From NCBI RefSeq assembly GCF_004348685.1, contig NZ_SMKO01000055.1:1-50294 (forward strand): 50,294 nucleotides of DNA. The letters run 5' to 3'. Made by a program: the position numbers and the translations under genes. Source of the DNA: Nonomuraea deserti (GTDB lineage Bacteria > Actinomycetota > Actinomycetes > Streptosporangiales > Streptosporangiaceae). Positions 41,046-50,277 of this stretch are shown here, in pieces; position 1 is the stretch's first letter, and every line of letters begins with the position of its first letter. The notes under the pieces are model-generated. The model was not told the DNA's origin, made no database searches, and saw nothing but the letters and a program-made list of their open reading frames with translations.

Positions 41046-42226
41046 GCGTCGTGGTGCTGGGCACGGGCATGCACCCCTGGGGCAAGTGGGGCCGTCCCTT
41101 CGTGGAGTACGGCGTGGCGGCCGCCCGCGCGGCCCTCGACGACGCCGGCGTGGCCTGGACCGACGTGGACTTCCTCGTCGGCGCGGACACGATCAGGAAC
41201 GGCTACCCCGGCTTCGTCGCCGGCGCCACCTACGCCCAGGCCCTCGGCTGGTCGGGCGCCAGGATCGCCTCCTGCTACGCCGCCTGCGCCTCGGGCGCCC
41301 AGGCCGTCGACATCGCGCGCACCCGCATCCTGGCGGGCCTCTGCGAGGTCGCCCTGGTCGTGGGGGCGGACTCCACGCCCAAGGGCTTCTTCACGCCGGT
41401 GGGCGGCGACCGGCCCGACGACCCCGACTGGCTGCGCTTCCGGCTCCTCGGCGCCACCAACCCCGCGTACTTCGGCCTCTACGCCCGCCGGCGCATGGCC
41501 GTCCACGGCTCCACCCATGCCGACTTCGCCGCCGTCAAGGTCAAGAACGCGCGGGCCGGCTCGCTCAACCCCATGGCCCGCTACCGCAGGCCCGTCACCG
41601 TGGAGGAGGTGCTGGCCTCCCCCATGGTCGCCGATCCGCTGCGGCTGATGGACATCTGCGCCACCTCCGACGGGGGCGCCGCCGTGGTGCTCGCCTCGGA
41701 GGAGTACGCCCGCCGCCGCGGCACGACCCCCCTGGTGCGCCTGGCCGCCGTGGCCACCGTCACCCCATCCTTCCCCAGCGCCGTCCTGGAACTGCCGAAC
41801 TTCGCCACCGACTCCTGGGCCGCCGTGCCCCCGCCCGAGAGGCCGTTCAGGGCGGCGATCGCGCACGCCGCCTACGAGGAGGCCGGGGTGGGGCCCGAGG
41901 ACGTCTCGCTGGCGGAGGTGTACGACCTGTCGACGGCGCTGGAACTGGACTGGATGGAGGACGCCGGCCTGTGCCCGCCAGGGGAGGCGGACAAGCTGCT
42001 GCGCGGTGGCGAGACGGCCATCGGGGGCCGCGTCCCGGTCAACCCGTCGGGCGGCCTGGCCTCGTTCGGCGAGGCCGTCCCCGCCCAGGCCATCGCCCAG
42101 CTCTGCGAGCTCACCACCCAGCTGCGCGACCGCGCGGGCCCTCGCCAGGTCCGCCGCCCCCGCGTCGGCCTGGCCGTCAACCAGGGCCTCTTCGGCCACG
42201 GCTCGGCCCTCATCGCCACCCGCTGA
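41042..42226 (+). CDS. Thiolase-like lipid-transfer protein, probably an Ltp2-type aldolase
   Basis: 394 residues of the thiolase superfamily. The nucleophile-like Cys82 is in YAACASGAQA. The second and third catalytic places differ from true thiolases: NPSGGLASFGEAVPAQA lacks the GHPxGAT histidine, and NQGLFGHGSALI replaces the CxGGGxG cysteine. Loss of both with a DUF35 partner resembles Ltp2-type retro-aldolases acting on CoA-linked steroid side chains, rather than condensing or thiolytic enzymes. Substrate unknown. It is translationally coupled to the DUF35 gene and followed by a strong terminator. Confidence 0.88.
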   Translation: MSVVVLGTGMHPWGKWGRPFVEYGVAAARAALDDAGVAWTDVDFLVGADTIRNGYPGFVAGATYAQALGWSGARIASCYAACASGAQAVDIARTRILAGLCEVALVVGADSTPKGFFTPVGGDRPDDPDWLRFRLLGATNPAYFGLYARRRMAVHGSTHADFAAVKVKNARAGSLNPMARYRRPVTVEEVLASPMVADPLRLMDICATSDGGAAVVLASEEYARRRGTTPLVRLAAVATVTPSFPSAVLELPNFATDSWAAVPPPERPFRAAIAHAAYEEAGVGPEDVSLAEVYDLSTALELDWMEDAGLCPPGEADKLLRGGETAIGGRVPVNPSGGLASFGEAVPAQAIAQLCELTTQLRDRAGPRQVRRPRVGLAVNQGLFGHGSALIATR

Positions 42227-42231
42227 CGCGC

Positions 42232-42264
42232 GAAGGCCCTCCGAGCAGGGCTCGGAGGGCCTTC
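42232..42264. terminator. Strong bidirectional hairpin terminator
   Basis: GAAGGCCCTCCGAG and CTCGGAGGGCCTTC form a perfect 14-bp stem with loop CAGGG, between the convergent thiolase and peptide-transport genes. Confidence 0.85.
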
Positions 42265-42277
42265 CCTGACAGGCGGT

Positions 42278-43294
42278 TCAGCCGACGTGGACCACGTCGT
42301 GCGTCTCGGCGAAGTGGCAGGCGCTCTCGTGCGCCGTGCCCGGCCGGATCTGCAGCAGCGGCTCCTCCTCCGCGCAGATCTCCTGCGCCTTCCAGCACCG
42401 CGTACGGAACCGGCAGCCCGACGGCGGGTTGGCGGGCGACGGCGGATCACCCTGGAGGATGATGCGCTCGCGCTGCTCCCGTCCCTCGGGGTCGGGCACC
42501 GGCACCGCCGACAGCAGCGCCTGCGTGTACGGGTGCGCCGGCCGGTCGTAGATCTCGGTGTCCTTGCCGAGCTCCACGAACTTGCCGAGGTACATCACCC
42601 CGACCCGGTCGGAGATGTGGCGCACCACCGACAGGTCGTGGGCGATGAAGATGTACGCCAGGTCGAACTCGTTCTGCAACCGCTCGAGCAGGTTGATGAC
42701 CTGCGCCTGGATCGACACGTCGAGGGCCGACACCGGCTCGTCGCAGACGATGATCTCCGGCTGCAGCGCCAGGCCGCGGGCGATGCCGATGCGCTGCCGC
42801 TGGCCGCCGGAGAACTGGTGCGGGTAGCGGTTGATGTGGTCGGGGTTGAGGCCCACGACCTCCAGCAGCTCCTGCACCTTCGTGCGGCGGTCGCCCTTGG
42901 GCGCCACCTCGGTGTGGATCTCGTACGGCTCGCCGATGATGTCACCGACGGTCATCCGGGGATTCAGCGAGGTGTACGGGTCCTGCATCACCATCTGGAT
43001 GTTGCGCCGCATCCGCTTGAGCTCGTTGCCCCTGGCCTTGGCGATGTCACGGCCGTTGATCGTCACCGAGCCCGACGTGGGCCGTTCGAGCGCCATGAGG
43101 ACCTTGGCGAGGGTGGACTTGCCGCAGCCCGACTCGCCCACGACGCCCAGGGTCTCACCTTTGTGCAGGTCGAACGAGACGCCGTCGACGGCCTTGATGG
43201 CGCCGATCTGCCTCTTGACCACGATGCCCTGGGTGAGCGGGAAGTGCTTGACCAGGTCGCGCACCTCCAGGATGCGCTCACTGGTGCTCGCCAT
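42278..43294 (-). CDS. Peptide ABC transporter ATP-binding protein (OppF/DppF-like)
   Basis: 338 residues. Walker A GESGCGKST, Q-loop MVMQDPYTSLNPR, signature FSGGQRQRIGIA, Walker B IIVCDEPVSALD, switch His in FIAHDLS. The C-terminal oligopeptide-transporter domain has PPSGCRFRTRCWKAQEIC, a cysteine-containing motif usual for OppD/F. Last gene of the importer operon; its start overlaps the previous gene by 17 bp. Confidence 0.95.
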   Translation of the reverse strand: MASTSERILEVRDLVKHFPLTQGIVVKRQIGAIKAVDGVSFDLHKGETLGVVGESGCGKSTLAKVLMALERPTSGSVTINGRDIAKARGNELKRMRRNIQMVMQDPYTSLNPRMTVGDIIGEPYEIHTEVAPKGDRRTKVQELLEVVGLNPDHINRYPHQFSGGQRQRIGIARGLALQPEIIVCDEPVSALDVSIQAQVINLLERLQNEFDLAYIFIAHDLSVVRHISDRVGVMYLGKFVELGKDTEIYDRPAHPYTQALLSAVPVPDPEGREQRERIILQGDPPSPANPPSGCRFRTRCWKAQEICAEEEPLLQIRPGTAHESACHFAETHDVVHVG

Positions 43295-44324
43295 CGAGGA
43301 CCTCCCTCCAGTAGTGGCAGGCGCTGCTCCGCGTGCCGCTGACCTCGTGGAGCGGCGGCGTGTCGGTCACGCAGTCGTCCTGACGGTAGGGGCACCGGGG
43401 GTGGAACGCGCAGCCCGTCGGCAGGTCGAGCAGGTTGGGCGGCAACCCCTTGATCGCGTACAGCTCGTGGCCCTTGAGGTCGACCCGGGGGATCGACTCC
43501 AGCAGGCCCTTCGTGTACGGATGCGCCGGCGCCTTGTAGATGTCGTGCACGGGGGCGTTCTCCACGATGCGCCCCGCGTACATCACGGCGATCTTGTCGG
43601 CCACGTCGGCGACGACGCCCAGGTCGTGGGTGATCAGGATGAGACCCATCTGGCTCTCGCGCTGCAGCTCGGCCAGCAGCTCCATGATCTGCGCCTGGAC
43701 GGTAACGTCGAGCGCCGTGGTCGGCTCGTCCGCGATCAGCACCTCGGGGTCCAGCGCGATCGACATGGCGATCATGATGCGCTGCCGCATGCCTCCGGAG
43801 AACTGGTGCGGATAGTCGTGGACGCGCTGCCTGGCGGCCGGAATGCGCACCCGCTCCATCAGCTCGACGGCCTTCTTCAGCCCGTCGGCCTTGGACATGC
43901 CTCGGTGCACCCGGAACATCTCGCTGATCTGCCAGCCCACGGTGAACACCGGGTTGAGCGCGGAGAGCGCGTCCTGGAAGATCATCGCGATCCGCTGGCC
44001 GCGCACCTGCGTGCGGGCCTCCTCCGACAGCTGGAGCAGGTTGGTGCCCTTGAAGCGGATCTCCCCCTTGGGGATCACCGCGGGCGGCATGTCGAGAATG
44101 CCCATGATCGCCTGCGCGGTCACGGACTTGCCCGAACCCGACTCGCCCAGCACCGCGAGCGTCTCGCCGGAATTGACGGTGTAGTTCACCCCGTTGACCG
44201 CGCGTACGATCCCGGCGCGGGTGCGGAACTCCACGTGCAGGTTGTCGACGGCGAGCAGTGGATGGTCGCCCAGCGCCCCTCCTTCGGAGAGCCCAGGCAG
44301 CACGTCCGCTGACGTCTTCTTCAC
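43278..44324 (-). CDS. Peptide ABC transporter ATP-binding protein (OppD/DppD-like)
   Basis: 348 residues. Walker A GESGSGKSV, Q-loop MIFQDALSALNP, signature FSGGMRQRIMIA, Walker B VLIADEPTTALD, switch His in ITHDLGVV. The C-terminal region contains LPTGCAFHPRCPYRQDDC, the OppD cysteine motif. Expected to pair with the downstream ATPase as a heterodimer under the two permeases. Confidence 0.95.
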   Translation of the reverse strand: MKKTSADVLPGLSEGGALGDHPLLAVDNLHVEFRTRAGIVRAVNGVNYTVNSGETLAVLGESGSGKSVTAQAIMGILDMPPAVIPKGEIRFKGTNLLQLSEEARTQVRGQRIAMIFQDALSALNPVFTVGWQISEMFRVHRGMSKADGLKKAVELMERVRIPAARQRVHDYPHQFSGGMRQRIMIAMSIALDPEVLIADEPTTALDVTVQAQIMELLAELQRESQMGLILITHDLGVVADVADKIAVMYAGRIVENAPVHDIYKAPAHPYTKGLLESIPRVDLKGHELYAIKGLPPNLLDLPTGCAFHPRCPYRQDDCVTDTPPLHEVSGTRSSACHYWREVLDGEHQ

Positions 44325-44337
44325 GTGATCCCCCCTT

Positions 44338-45306
44338 CTACCTGAGCTTCGGGTCGAGCGCGTCGCGCACCGCGTCGCCCATCATGATGAACGCGAGCAC
44401 GGTGACGCACAGGAACGCGGCAGGGAACACCAGCGGAAGCGGCGCTTCCAGGAACCGGTTGCGCGCGTCGGCGATCATCAGACCCCACGAGATGTCCGGG
44501 GACAGCACGCCGACGCCCAGGAACGACAGCGCGGCCTCGGCGGCGATGAAGCCGCCCAGGTTGATCGTGGCCACGACGATGACCGGCGCGAGCGAGTTGG
44601 GCAGCAGGTGACGGAACATGATCCGGCCCGCTCCCGCGCCCAGCGCCCTGGCGGCCACCACGAAGTCCTGGCTCTTCGCGGTGATCACGGCCGCTCTCAT
44701 GATGCGGTACGTCATCGGCCAGCCGAGCACCCCCAGCGCGACGATGACCAGCAGGATGCTGTTGGCCCTGCCGCGGAAGGTGGCCGCGATCAGCAGCGCG
44801 CCGAGGATCGCGGGGATGGCGAAGAAGATCTCGGTGAACCGCGAGGACACCGCGTCGACGGCGCCGCCCTTGTAGCCGGCGATGATGCCGAGCAGGCTGC
44901 CGATCAACGTGGTGACGATCGTGGTGAACACGCCGATGATGATCGAGTTGCGGGCGCCGTAGATCGTCCTGGCGTAGAGGTCGCAGCCCAGGTTGTCCCT
45001 GCCGAACAGGTGGCCGGGGCTGGGGCCCTGACGCGCCGTCGACAGGTCGCAGCTCCTGGCGTTGAACGGGTCGATCGAGGTGAACAGCGACGGCCAGAAC
45101 GACATGACCAGCAGGACGAAGATGATGATCACCGAGAGGATGAACATCGGCCGGCGCCTGAGGTCGTACCAGGCGTCGGTCCACAGGCTGGCGGGCTTGC
45201 CGGTCTTGGCCTTCTTGCCCTCGCGTTCCGGCGCCCGGGTGGGCTCCGTGACCAAGGTCTGCGTATCCGGGAGCCCGGGCCCGACCGGCGGGGTTGGGTT
45301 ACTCAT
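44338..45306 (-). CDS. Peptide ABC transporter permease (OppC/DppC-like)
   Basis: 322 residues, a cytoplasmic N-terminal extension of about 40 residues and six membrane helices. The coupling segment is RALGAGAGRIMFRHLLPNSLAPVIV (EAA loop) and the C-terminus ends DALDPKLR, usual for OppC. The periplasmic-loop start carries two cysteines (RSCDLST, DNLGCDLYA). Overlaps the upstream permease gene by 8 bp. Confidence 0.94.
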   Translation of the reverse strand: MSNPTPPVGPGLPDTQTLVTEPTRAPEREGKKAKTGKPASLWTDAWYDLRRRPMFILSVIIIFVLLVMSFWPSLFTSIDPFNARSCDLSTARQGPSPGHLFGRDNLGCDLYARTIYGARNSIIIGVFTTIVTTLIGSLLGIIAGYKGGAVDAVSSRFTEIFFAIPAILGALLIAATFRGRANSILLVIVALGVLGWPMTYRIMRAAVITAKSQDFVVAARALGAGAGRIMFRHLLPNSLAPVIVVATINLGGFIAAEAALSFLGVGVLSPDISWGLMIADARNRFLEAPLPLVFPAAFLCVTVLAFIMMGDAVRDALDPKLR

Positions 45307-46243
45307 ATCGGATCCTCGGGTCGAGCAGGGCGTATAACATGTCGACGACCAGGTTGGCCAGGATGTAGATCAGCACCAGGATGGTGACGATGCCCACGAC
45401 CACCGGTTGTTCCCGCAAGTAAACCGACTGGAAGAGCTGGTTTCCGATCCCCTGCAGGTTGAAGATCGTCTCGGTGATGACCGCGCCGCCCATCAGGTTG
45501 CCGAGGTCGGCGCCCAGAAAGGTGACCAGCGGGATCAACGCGTTGCGCAACCCGTGCCTGCCGACGACGCGGCGTCTCGACAGGCCCTTGGCCGTGGCCG
45601 TGCGGATGTAGTCGGCCCTCAGGGTCTCCGCGAGGCTGGTCCTGGTGAGCCTGGTCAGATAGGCGATCGACGTGCCCGCCAGCACGAAGCCGGGCAGCAG
45701 GTAACTGCGCCAGCCCGCGAACGTGCCGGCGACGGGGAAGATGTCGGCGCCGGTCCACTGTTTGAGCTTCACGCCGAGAAGGAGCTGCAGCACGAATCCC
45801 GTCACCAGCGTCGGGACGGAGATGAACAGCAGCGTCGAGGCGAGGATCATGGTGTCGGTGGCCTTGCCCCGGCGCAGCGCGGCCCACAGGCCCAGGCCGA
45901 CGCCGATGACGGCCTCCATGACCAGCGCGGTCAGCGCGAGGTTCAGGGTGACCTGGAACTTGCCCGCCATGATCTGGGACACGGGGACGTCGGCGAAGTT
46001 GACGCCGAAGTCGCCTCTGAAGAGCACGCCGCTGATGTAATACCAGTACTGCAGCAGCAGCGGATCGTTGAGGTGATATTGCTCGCGCAGGACCTCGGCG
46101 ATCGCGGGGTCGGGACGCTTGTCCCCGAACAACGCCGCGATGGGGTCTCCGGGCAGCGCGAAGACGATGCAGAAGATGAGTAGCGTGGCGCCGAACAGGA
46201 CGGGGATCGCCTGGATCAAGCGCCTGATGACATAACGGCCCAT
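45299..46243 (-). CDS. Peptide ABC transporter permease (OppB/DppB-like)
   Basis: 314 residues, six membrane helices. Opens MGRYVIRRLIQAIPVLFGATLL and has TATAKGLSRRRVVGRHGLRNALIPL (EAA loop), LADLGNLMGGAVITETIF-like GADLGNLMGG, and ends LDPRIRYE; all are characteristic of OppB. GGAGGG is 5-6 nt before ATG 46243. A hairpin lies between it and the binding-protein gene upstream. Confidence 0.95.
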   Translation of the reverse strand: MGRYVIRRLIQAIPVLFGATLLIFCIVFALPGDPIAALFGDKRPDPAIAEVLREQYHLNDPLLLQYWYYISGVLFRGDFGVNFADVPVSQIMAGKFQVTLNLALTALVMEAVIGVGLGLWAALRRGKATDTMILASTLLFISVPTLVTGFVLQLLLGVKLKQWTGADIFPVAGTFAGWRSYLLPGFVLAGTSIAYLTRLTRTSLAETLRADYIRTATAKGLSRRRVVGRHGLRNALIPLVTFLGADLGNLMGGAVITETIFNLQGIGNQLFQSVYLREQPVVVGIVTILVLIYILANLVVDMLYALLDPRIRYE

Positions 46244-46332
46244 TCAAGCCCTCCGGTACACACCTGGAGGCAACCCTCGGAGTCCGTGGATGACCCGGCT
46301 TGAGTGGCTGCCTCCAAGTTCAGCCCTCCGAC

Positions 46333-46357
46333 GGGTGGACGGCCAGGCCGTCCACCC
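46333..46357 (-). repeat. Intercistronic hairpin between binding protein and permease genes
   Basis: GGGTGGACGGCC-A-GGCCGTCCACCC: 12-bp perfect arms with one base between, 13 bases after the binding-protein stop. It likely stabilises the binding-protein mRNA or partly terminates before the permeases, as in other importer operons (inference). Confidence 0.8.
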
Positions 46358-46369
46358 CGGCGAACGACG

Positions 46370-48010
46370 TCAGGCCTTCTCGACGTCTGCCCAGTCAATC
46401 TGATTGAGCAGGTTGAGCTTGACGTTCTTCACCTTAGTGGAGTGCCCGAAGTTGCTCCGGTAGAAGTAGACCGGGATGTACGGGAGTTCCTTGATCAGGA
46501 TGTCGTCGGCCTGCTGGTAGAACTTCAGGCCCTCGGCGGCGTCCGTCGCCTGGTCGCCCTTCTTGATCAGCTCGTCGAACTCCTTGTTCGAGTAGCCGCC
46601 GTAGTTCGAACCGGACTCGATGGCCCCGGTGCCGAAGATCGGGGACAGGTAGTTCTCGGCTGCCGGGTAGTCGATCGCCCAGCCCATGCGGAACAGGCCC
46701 TTGTACTCCTTGCCGTCAAGGGCGTCCAGGATGCCCTGGAACTTCTCGAACGGCTTGGGCGTGACCTCGATGCCCAGGTTGGCGCGGAGGTTGTTGGCGA
46801 CGGCCTCGATCCACTCCTTGTGGCCGCCGTCCGCGTTGTAGCCGACCTCGATGTTCTTGGGGCCGCCCGCCTCGTCGTACAGCTTCTTGGCCTCGGCCGG
46901 GTTGTACGTGCAGGCGTCGCAGGCGCCCTGACGGTAGCCGGGGATGGCCGGGTTGATGAAGTCGTCGGCGGGCGCGCGGGTGCCGGAGAAGACCGTCTCG
47001 GCGATGGTCTTCCTGTCGATGGCCAGCGAGATGGCCCGGCGGACCTGCACGTCCTGGAAGTCGGGGTTGTACTTCAGCGGGACGCCGATGTAGCCGATGG
47101 AGGCGTCGGGCTCGTCGAAGTAGCGGTCACCGAGCGCGGCCTTCGCGCTGGCGATCGCGGAGGGAGGCAGCGAGTCGTCGACGTCGAGGTTCTCGGCCTG
47201 GAGGTCGTTGTACGCGGTCTCGGCGCTGGTGTAGACCTTGAACTGGAGCTTCGTCCAGTTCGAGGGCTTCTTGCCCGGGAACTTGTCGTACACCGACGCC
47301 TCGATGGTCGCGTCGGTGCCCTTCTTGTAGGGCTTGTCCAGCTTGAACAGACCCTGACCGATCGGCTGCTCGCCGTAGGCCTGGGTCACCTTGCCGTCGG
47401 GCCCGATGGCCGACTCCGGCAGGGGGTAGAAGGCGGTGTAGCCCAGCATGGTCTTGAACTGCGAGAACGGCGCCGCGAGCGTGACCTCGAGCGTGAGGTC
47501 GTCGACGACCTTGAGGCCCTTCATCTCCTTGGCCGACGGCTTCTTGCCTTCGCCCGGGTGGACGTCCTCATAGCCGTCGATGCGCCCGAAGAAGTAGGAC
47601 GCGCTCATGGCGTTGTCCTGGAGCGCCGCGTAGTTCCACGCGCGCGCGTAGTCGGCCGCGGTCACGGCGGTGCCGTCGTGCCACGTGTAGCCGGACTTCA
47701 GCTTGATCGTCCAGACCTTGCTGTCCTCCGTCGTGACCGACTCTGCGGCCTCCTCGACTGGCTGCTTGTTCTCGTCGTAGCCGACAAGCGGAGAGAAAAG
47801 CGCGGCGAGGACCTCGGAGCCTTCGGTCTCGGTGGTGTTCTGCGGAACCAGGAGCTCCTGAGGCTCACCGATTTCCATGCGGACCGGCGTGGTGTCCCCG
47901 CCGCCCGCGGCAGTGCCACCGCTGTCCGAGGCACCGCCGCCACACGCGGCAACCGCGAGGGCGAGCAGCGCGGTACCGGCGACGATCTGTGCGCCCTTAG
48001 TAACACGCAT
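46370..48010 (-). CDS. Peptide ABC transporter substrate-binding lipoprotein (SBP family 5)
   Basis: 546 residues. Lipoprotein signal ending LLALAVAAC (lipobox) anchors it to the membrane exterior. The body is the SBP_bac_5 fold: EGSEVLAALFSPLVGYD, KLKSGYTWHDGTAVTAADYARAW, VRRAISLAIDRKTIAE and the late GWAIDYPAAENYL segment. ATG 48010 has GGGAGG about 12 nt upstream, slightly far; the open frame further upstream is not lipoprotein-like. First gene of the importer operon; peptide specificity unknown. Confidence 0.94.
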   Translation of the reverse strand: MRVTKGAQIVAGTALLALAVAACGGGASDSGGTAAGGGDTTPVRMEIGEPQELLVPQNTTETEGSEVLAALFSPLVGYDENKQPVEEAAESVTTEDSKVWTIKLKSGYTWHDGTAVTAADYARAWNYAALQDNAMSASYFFGRIDGYEDVHPGEGKKPSAKEMKGLKVVDDLTLEVTLAAPFSQFKTMLGYTAFYPLPESAIGPDGKVTQAYGEQPIGQGLFKLDKPYKKGTDATIEASVYDKFPGKKPSNWTKLQFKVYTSAETAYNDLQAENLDVDDSLPPSAIASAKAALGDRYFDEPDASIGYIGVPLKYNPDFQDVQVRRAISLAIDRKTIAETVFSGTRAPADDFINPAIPGYRQGACDACTYNPAEAKKLYDEAGGPKNIEVGYNADGGHKEWIEAVANNLRANLGIEVTPKPFEKFQGILDALDGKEYKGLFRMGWAIDYPAAENYLSPIFGTGAIESGSNYGGYSNKEFDELIKKGDQATDAAEGLKFYQQADDILIKELPYIPVYFYRSNFGHSTKVKNVKLNLLNQIDWADVEKA

Positions 48011-48482
48011 GGTGAAAGAATTCCTCCCTCTACAGGTGGGCGTAAGCGCTGAGCTGCGGTGATCGTGAGCAGCCTGACGGGGGGGTCCTGGTATCCCCCC
48101 GGGTTTGGCTGACATGGTCAAACCAGCCGACGCCCTGCCAGTCGATCGCGACTATCCCTCACTACTTGCCACCAGGACGTCTCTGGCGCGTTGCAGTTCG
48201 GTCACACGTACGCCTATCCACCGTCACAGACATTCAGCCCTATCGGTATGAAACGGTACAGAACACCCCGATCAGGCACTGCATGGACATGAACTGTCGA
48301 TGAAAATTACCCCCTACACGATGGCGCTCGCGCCCTTGCCGTCACACCCCGCCCGGCTGGGCTACGGTTGAGCAGGTCTTGACGACGCCTTGGAACCCAG
48401 CGTCCCGAGACTCCGTCCAACTGACTGTCGCCGACCCGTGCGACAGGCACCTCACCGACCGGGATCCAATAGAGTCCTTGCC
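48011..48482. other. Divergent regulatory region between importer operon and exporter pair
   Basis: 472 bases without a gene. On the minus strand TTGACC (48121-48116) may be a -35 for the importer operon but no good -10 follows at 17 nt. TGAC-ATG-GTCA (48110-48120) is a small palindrome inside it. On the plus strand TAGAGT sits before the permease ATG. Stretches between are ordinary and less GC-rich than the coding DNA. Confidence 0.5.
48470..48475 (+). promoter_or_regulatory. -10 box of a leaderless promoter
   Basis: TAGAGT, 7 nt before ATG 48483; no Shine-Dalgarno sequence. No clear -35. Confidence 0.5.
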
Positions 48483-49418
48483 ATGAGCCAGCCGGAATCC
48501 GCTGTCGCGGACGCCCAGGCGGGCGGCCGAAGCGGGCAGGAGCCGCTGGCCAAGCTCGCCAAGCGATATGGGCTTCGCCGTGCCATCGCGCGGCCGAGGT
48601 TCCCTGTCTACCTGCGCCAGTTGTGGCAGCGGCGCCACTTCATCCTGACATACGCGACCTCGCGCAACGTCTCGAAATACTCGAGCTCGGCGCTCGGCCA
48701 GCTGTGGCAGGTGCTGACTCCCCTCCTGAACGCCGCCATCTACTACGTGATGTTCGGCGTCGTCCTCGGCGGCAGAGACGGCATCGACAACTACCCGGCG
48801 TTCCTGCTGACCGGGATGTTCATCTTCACCTACACGCAGCGCACGGTCACCGCCGGCGCCAAGTCGATCTCCGGCAACCTGTCGATGATCCGGGCCCTGC
48901 ACTTCCCCAGGGCCTCGCTGCCGCTCGCCTACACGATCCAGGAGCTCCAGCAGCTCGCCATCTCCATGGGCGTGCTCCTTGCCATCGTGTGGGCCACCGG
49001 CGAGTGGCCGACCTGGTACTGGCTGATGATCCCGGTGGTGCTGCTGCTCCAGACGATGTTCAACATCGGGACGGGCCTGGTGGTCGCCCGGCTCGGCGCG
49101 CAGATGCGCGACCTCAACCAGTTGCTGCCGTTCATCTCCCGCACCTGGCTCTACGCCTCCGGCGTGTTCTTCTCGATCCAGGACAAGGTCGTCGGGACCG
49201 CGGAGTTGCCGCAGTGGGTGGCGGACGTGATGTACCTCAACCCCGCCGCCTCCTACATCGAGTGGATGCGCGAGATCCTCATCGGATCCCACAACCAGCC
49301 GTACGGCCACCACCCCCCGGCAATGGTGGTGCTGTCTTGCGTATTCTGGGCGGTGTTCGCACTCGGCTTCGGCTTCTGGTACTTCTGGCGGTCCGAGGAG
49401 AGGTACGGGCGTGGCTGA
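48483..49418 (+). CDS. ABC-2 exporter permease (polysaccharide/teichoic acid type, TagG/Wzm-like)
   Basis: 311 residues. A cytoplasmic N-terminus of ~75 residues (LWQRRHFILTYATSRNVSKYSSSALGQLWQVLTPLLN contains the start of the first helix and the usual 'sslG..W.vl.Pll' motif), then six membrane helices and the family segments GSLLLAS-like FIFTYTQRTV, LHFPRASLP and LNPAASYIEWMREIL. These fit ABC-2 polysaccharide exporters. Its end overlaps the ATPase start by 8 bp. Substrate probably a cell-wall glycopolymer (inference). Confidence 0.92.
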   Translation: MSQPESAVADAQAGGRSGQEPLAKLAKRYGLRRAIARPRFPVYLRQLWQRRHFILTYATSRNVSKYSSSALGQLWQVLTPLLNAAIYYVMFGVVLGGRDGIDNYPAFLLTGMFIFTYTQRTVTAGAKSISGNLSMIRALHFPRASLPLAYTIQELQQLAISMGVLLAIVWATGEWPTWYWLMIPVVLLLQTMFNIGTGLVVARLGAQMRDLNQLLPFISRTWLYASGVFFSIQDKVVGTAELPQWVADVMYLNPAASYIEWMREILIGSHNQPYGHHPPAMVVLSCVFWAVFALGFGFWYFWRSEERYGRG

Positions 49419-50277
49419 ACTGACCAAGGAGCTGTCACAGGTGAAGGGCGAGAAGCCCGCCGTCTCGGGCAAGGATGTCAGGGTGCATCCCAACCCGGAG
49501 CCCTCGGGCAAGCGGCCTCTTGACGTCCCCACGGGCACTCCGACCGTCATCGTCGACGACCTCCACATCGTCTACCGCGTCTACGGCGCGGCCTCGGAGA
49601 GCGAGAAGGGCAACGCGGTCAACGCCCTCACGCGCCTTCTGAAGCGCCAGGGGCGCCCGCAGATGAAAGAGGTCCACGCGGTCAAGGGCGTCACGTTCGT
49701 GGCCTACCACGGCGACGCCATCGGCATCGTGGGGCGCAACGGCTCGGGCAAGTCCACGCTGCTGCGGGCCATCGCGGGCCTGCTGCCGCCGCACAAAGGC
49801 GCCGTCTACACCGACGGCCAGCCGTCGCTGCTCGGCGTCAACGCGGCTCTCATGCGCGAGCTGACCGGCGAGCGCAACATCGTCCTCGGCTGCTACGCCA
49901 TGGGCATGACGCCCGCCGAGGTTCGCGAGAAATACCAGGAGATCGTCGACTTCTCCGGCATCGACGAGTTCGTCCAGCTGCCCATGTCCACCTACTCCTC
50001 CGGCATGGGCGCCCGCCTGCGCTTCGCCATCTCCTCCGCCAAGACCCACGACGTCCTGCTCATCGACGAGGCCCTGGCGACCGGCGACCGCGAGTTCCGC
50101 AAGAAGAGCCAGGAGCGCATCCGCAAGATCCGCGAGTCGGCCGGCACGGTCTTCCTCGTCGCCCACGACCACAAGGTCATCGAGGAGACCTGCAACCGCG
50201 TCATCTGGCTGCACAAGGGCAAGATCAAGATGGACGGCGACCCGAAAGAGGTCATCGCCGCCTACAACAAGGGCTGA
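49411..50277 (+). CDS. ABC exporter ATP-binding protein (TagH/Wzt-like)
   Basis: 288 residues from GTG 49411. An N-terminal extension of ~45 residues (Lys/Pro-rich) precedes the ATPase: Walker A GRNGSGKST, an atypical long insertion IYRVYGAASESEKGNAVNAL before it, signature YSSGMGARLRFAIS, Walker B VLLIDEALATGD, switch His in VAHDHK. The LSGGQ is replaced by YSSGMGARLR, a hallmark of Wzt/TagH. It energises the permease encoded just upstream. It ends 17 bases before the window edge; no binding domain of the Wzt C-terminal type follows. Confidence 0.94.
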   Translation: MAELTKELSQVKGEKPAVSGKDVRVHPNPEPSGKRPLDVPTGTPTVIVDDLHIVYRVYGAASESEKGNAVNALTRLLKRQGRPQMKEVHAVKGVTFVAYHGDAIGIVGRNGSGKSTLLRAIAGLLPPHKGAVYTDGQPSLLGVNAALMRELTGERNIVLGCYAMGMTPAEVREKYQEIVDFSGIDEFVQLPMSTYSSGMGARLRFAISSAKTHDVLLIDEALATGDREFRKKSQERIRKIRESAGTVFLVAHDHKVIEETCNRVIWLHKGKIKMDGDPKEVIAAYNKG

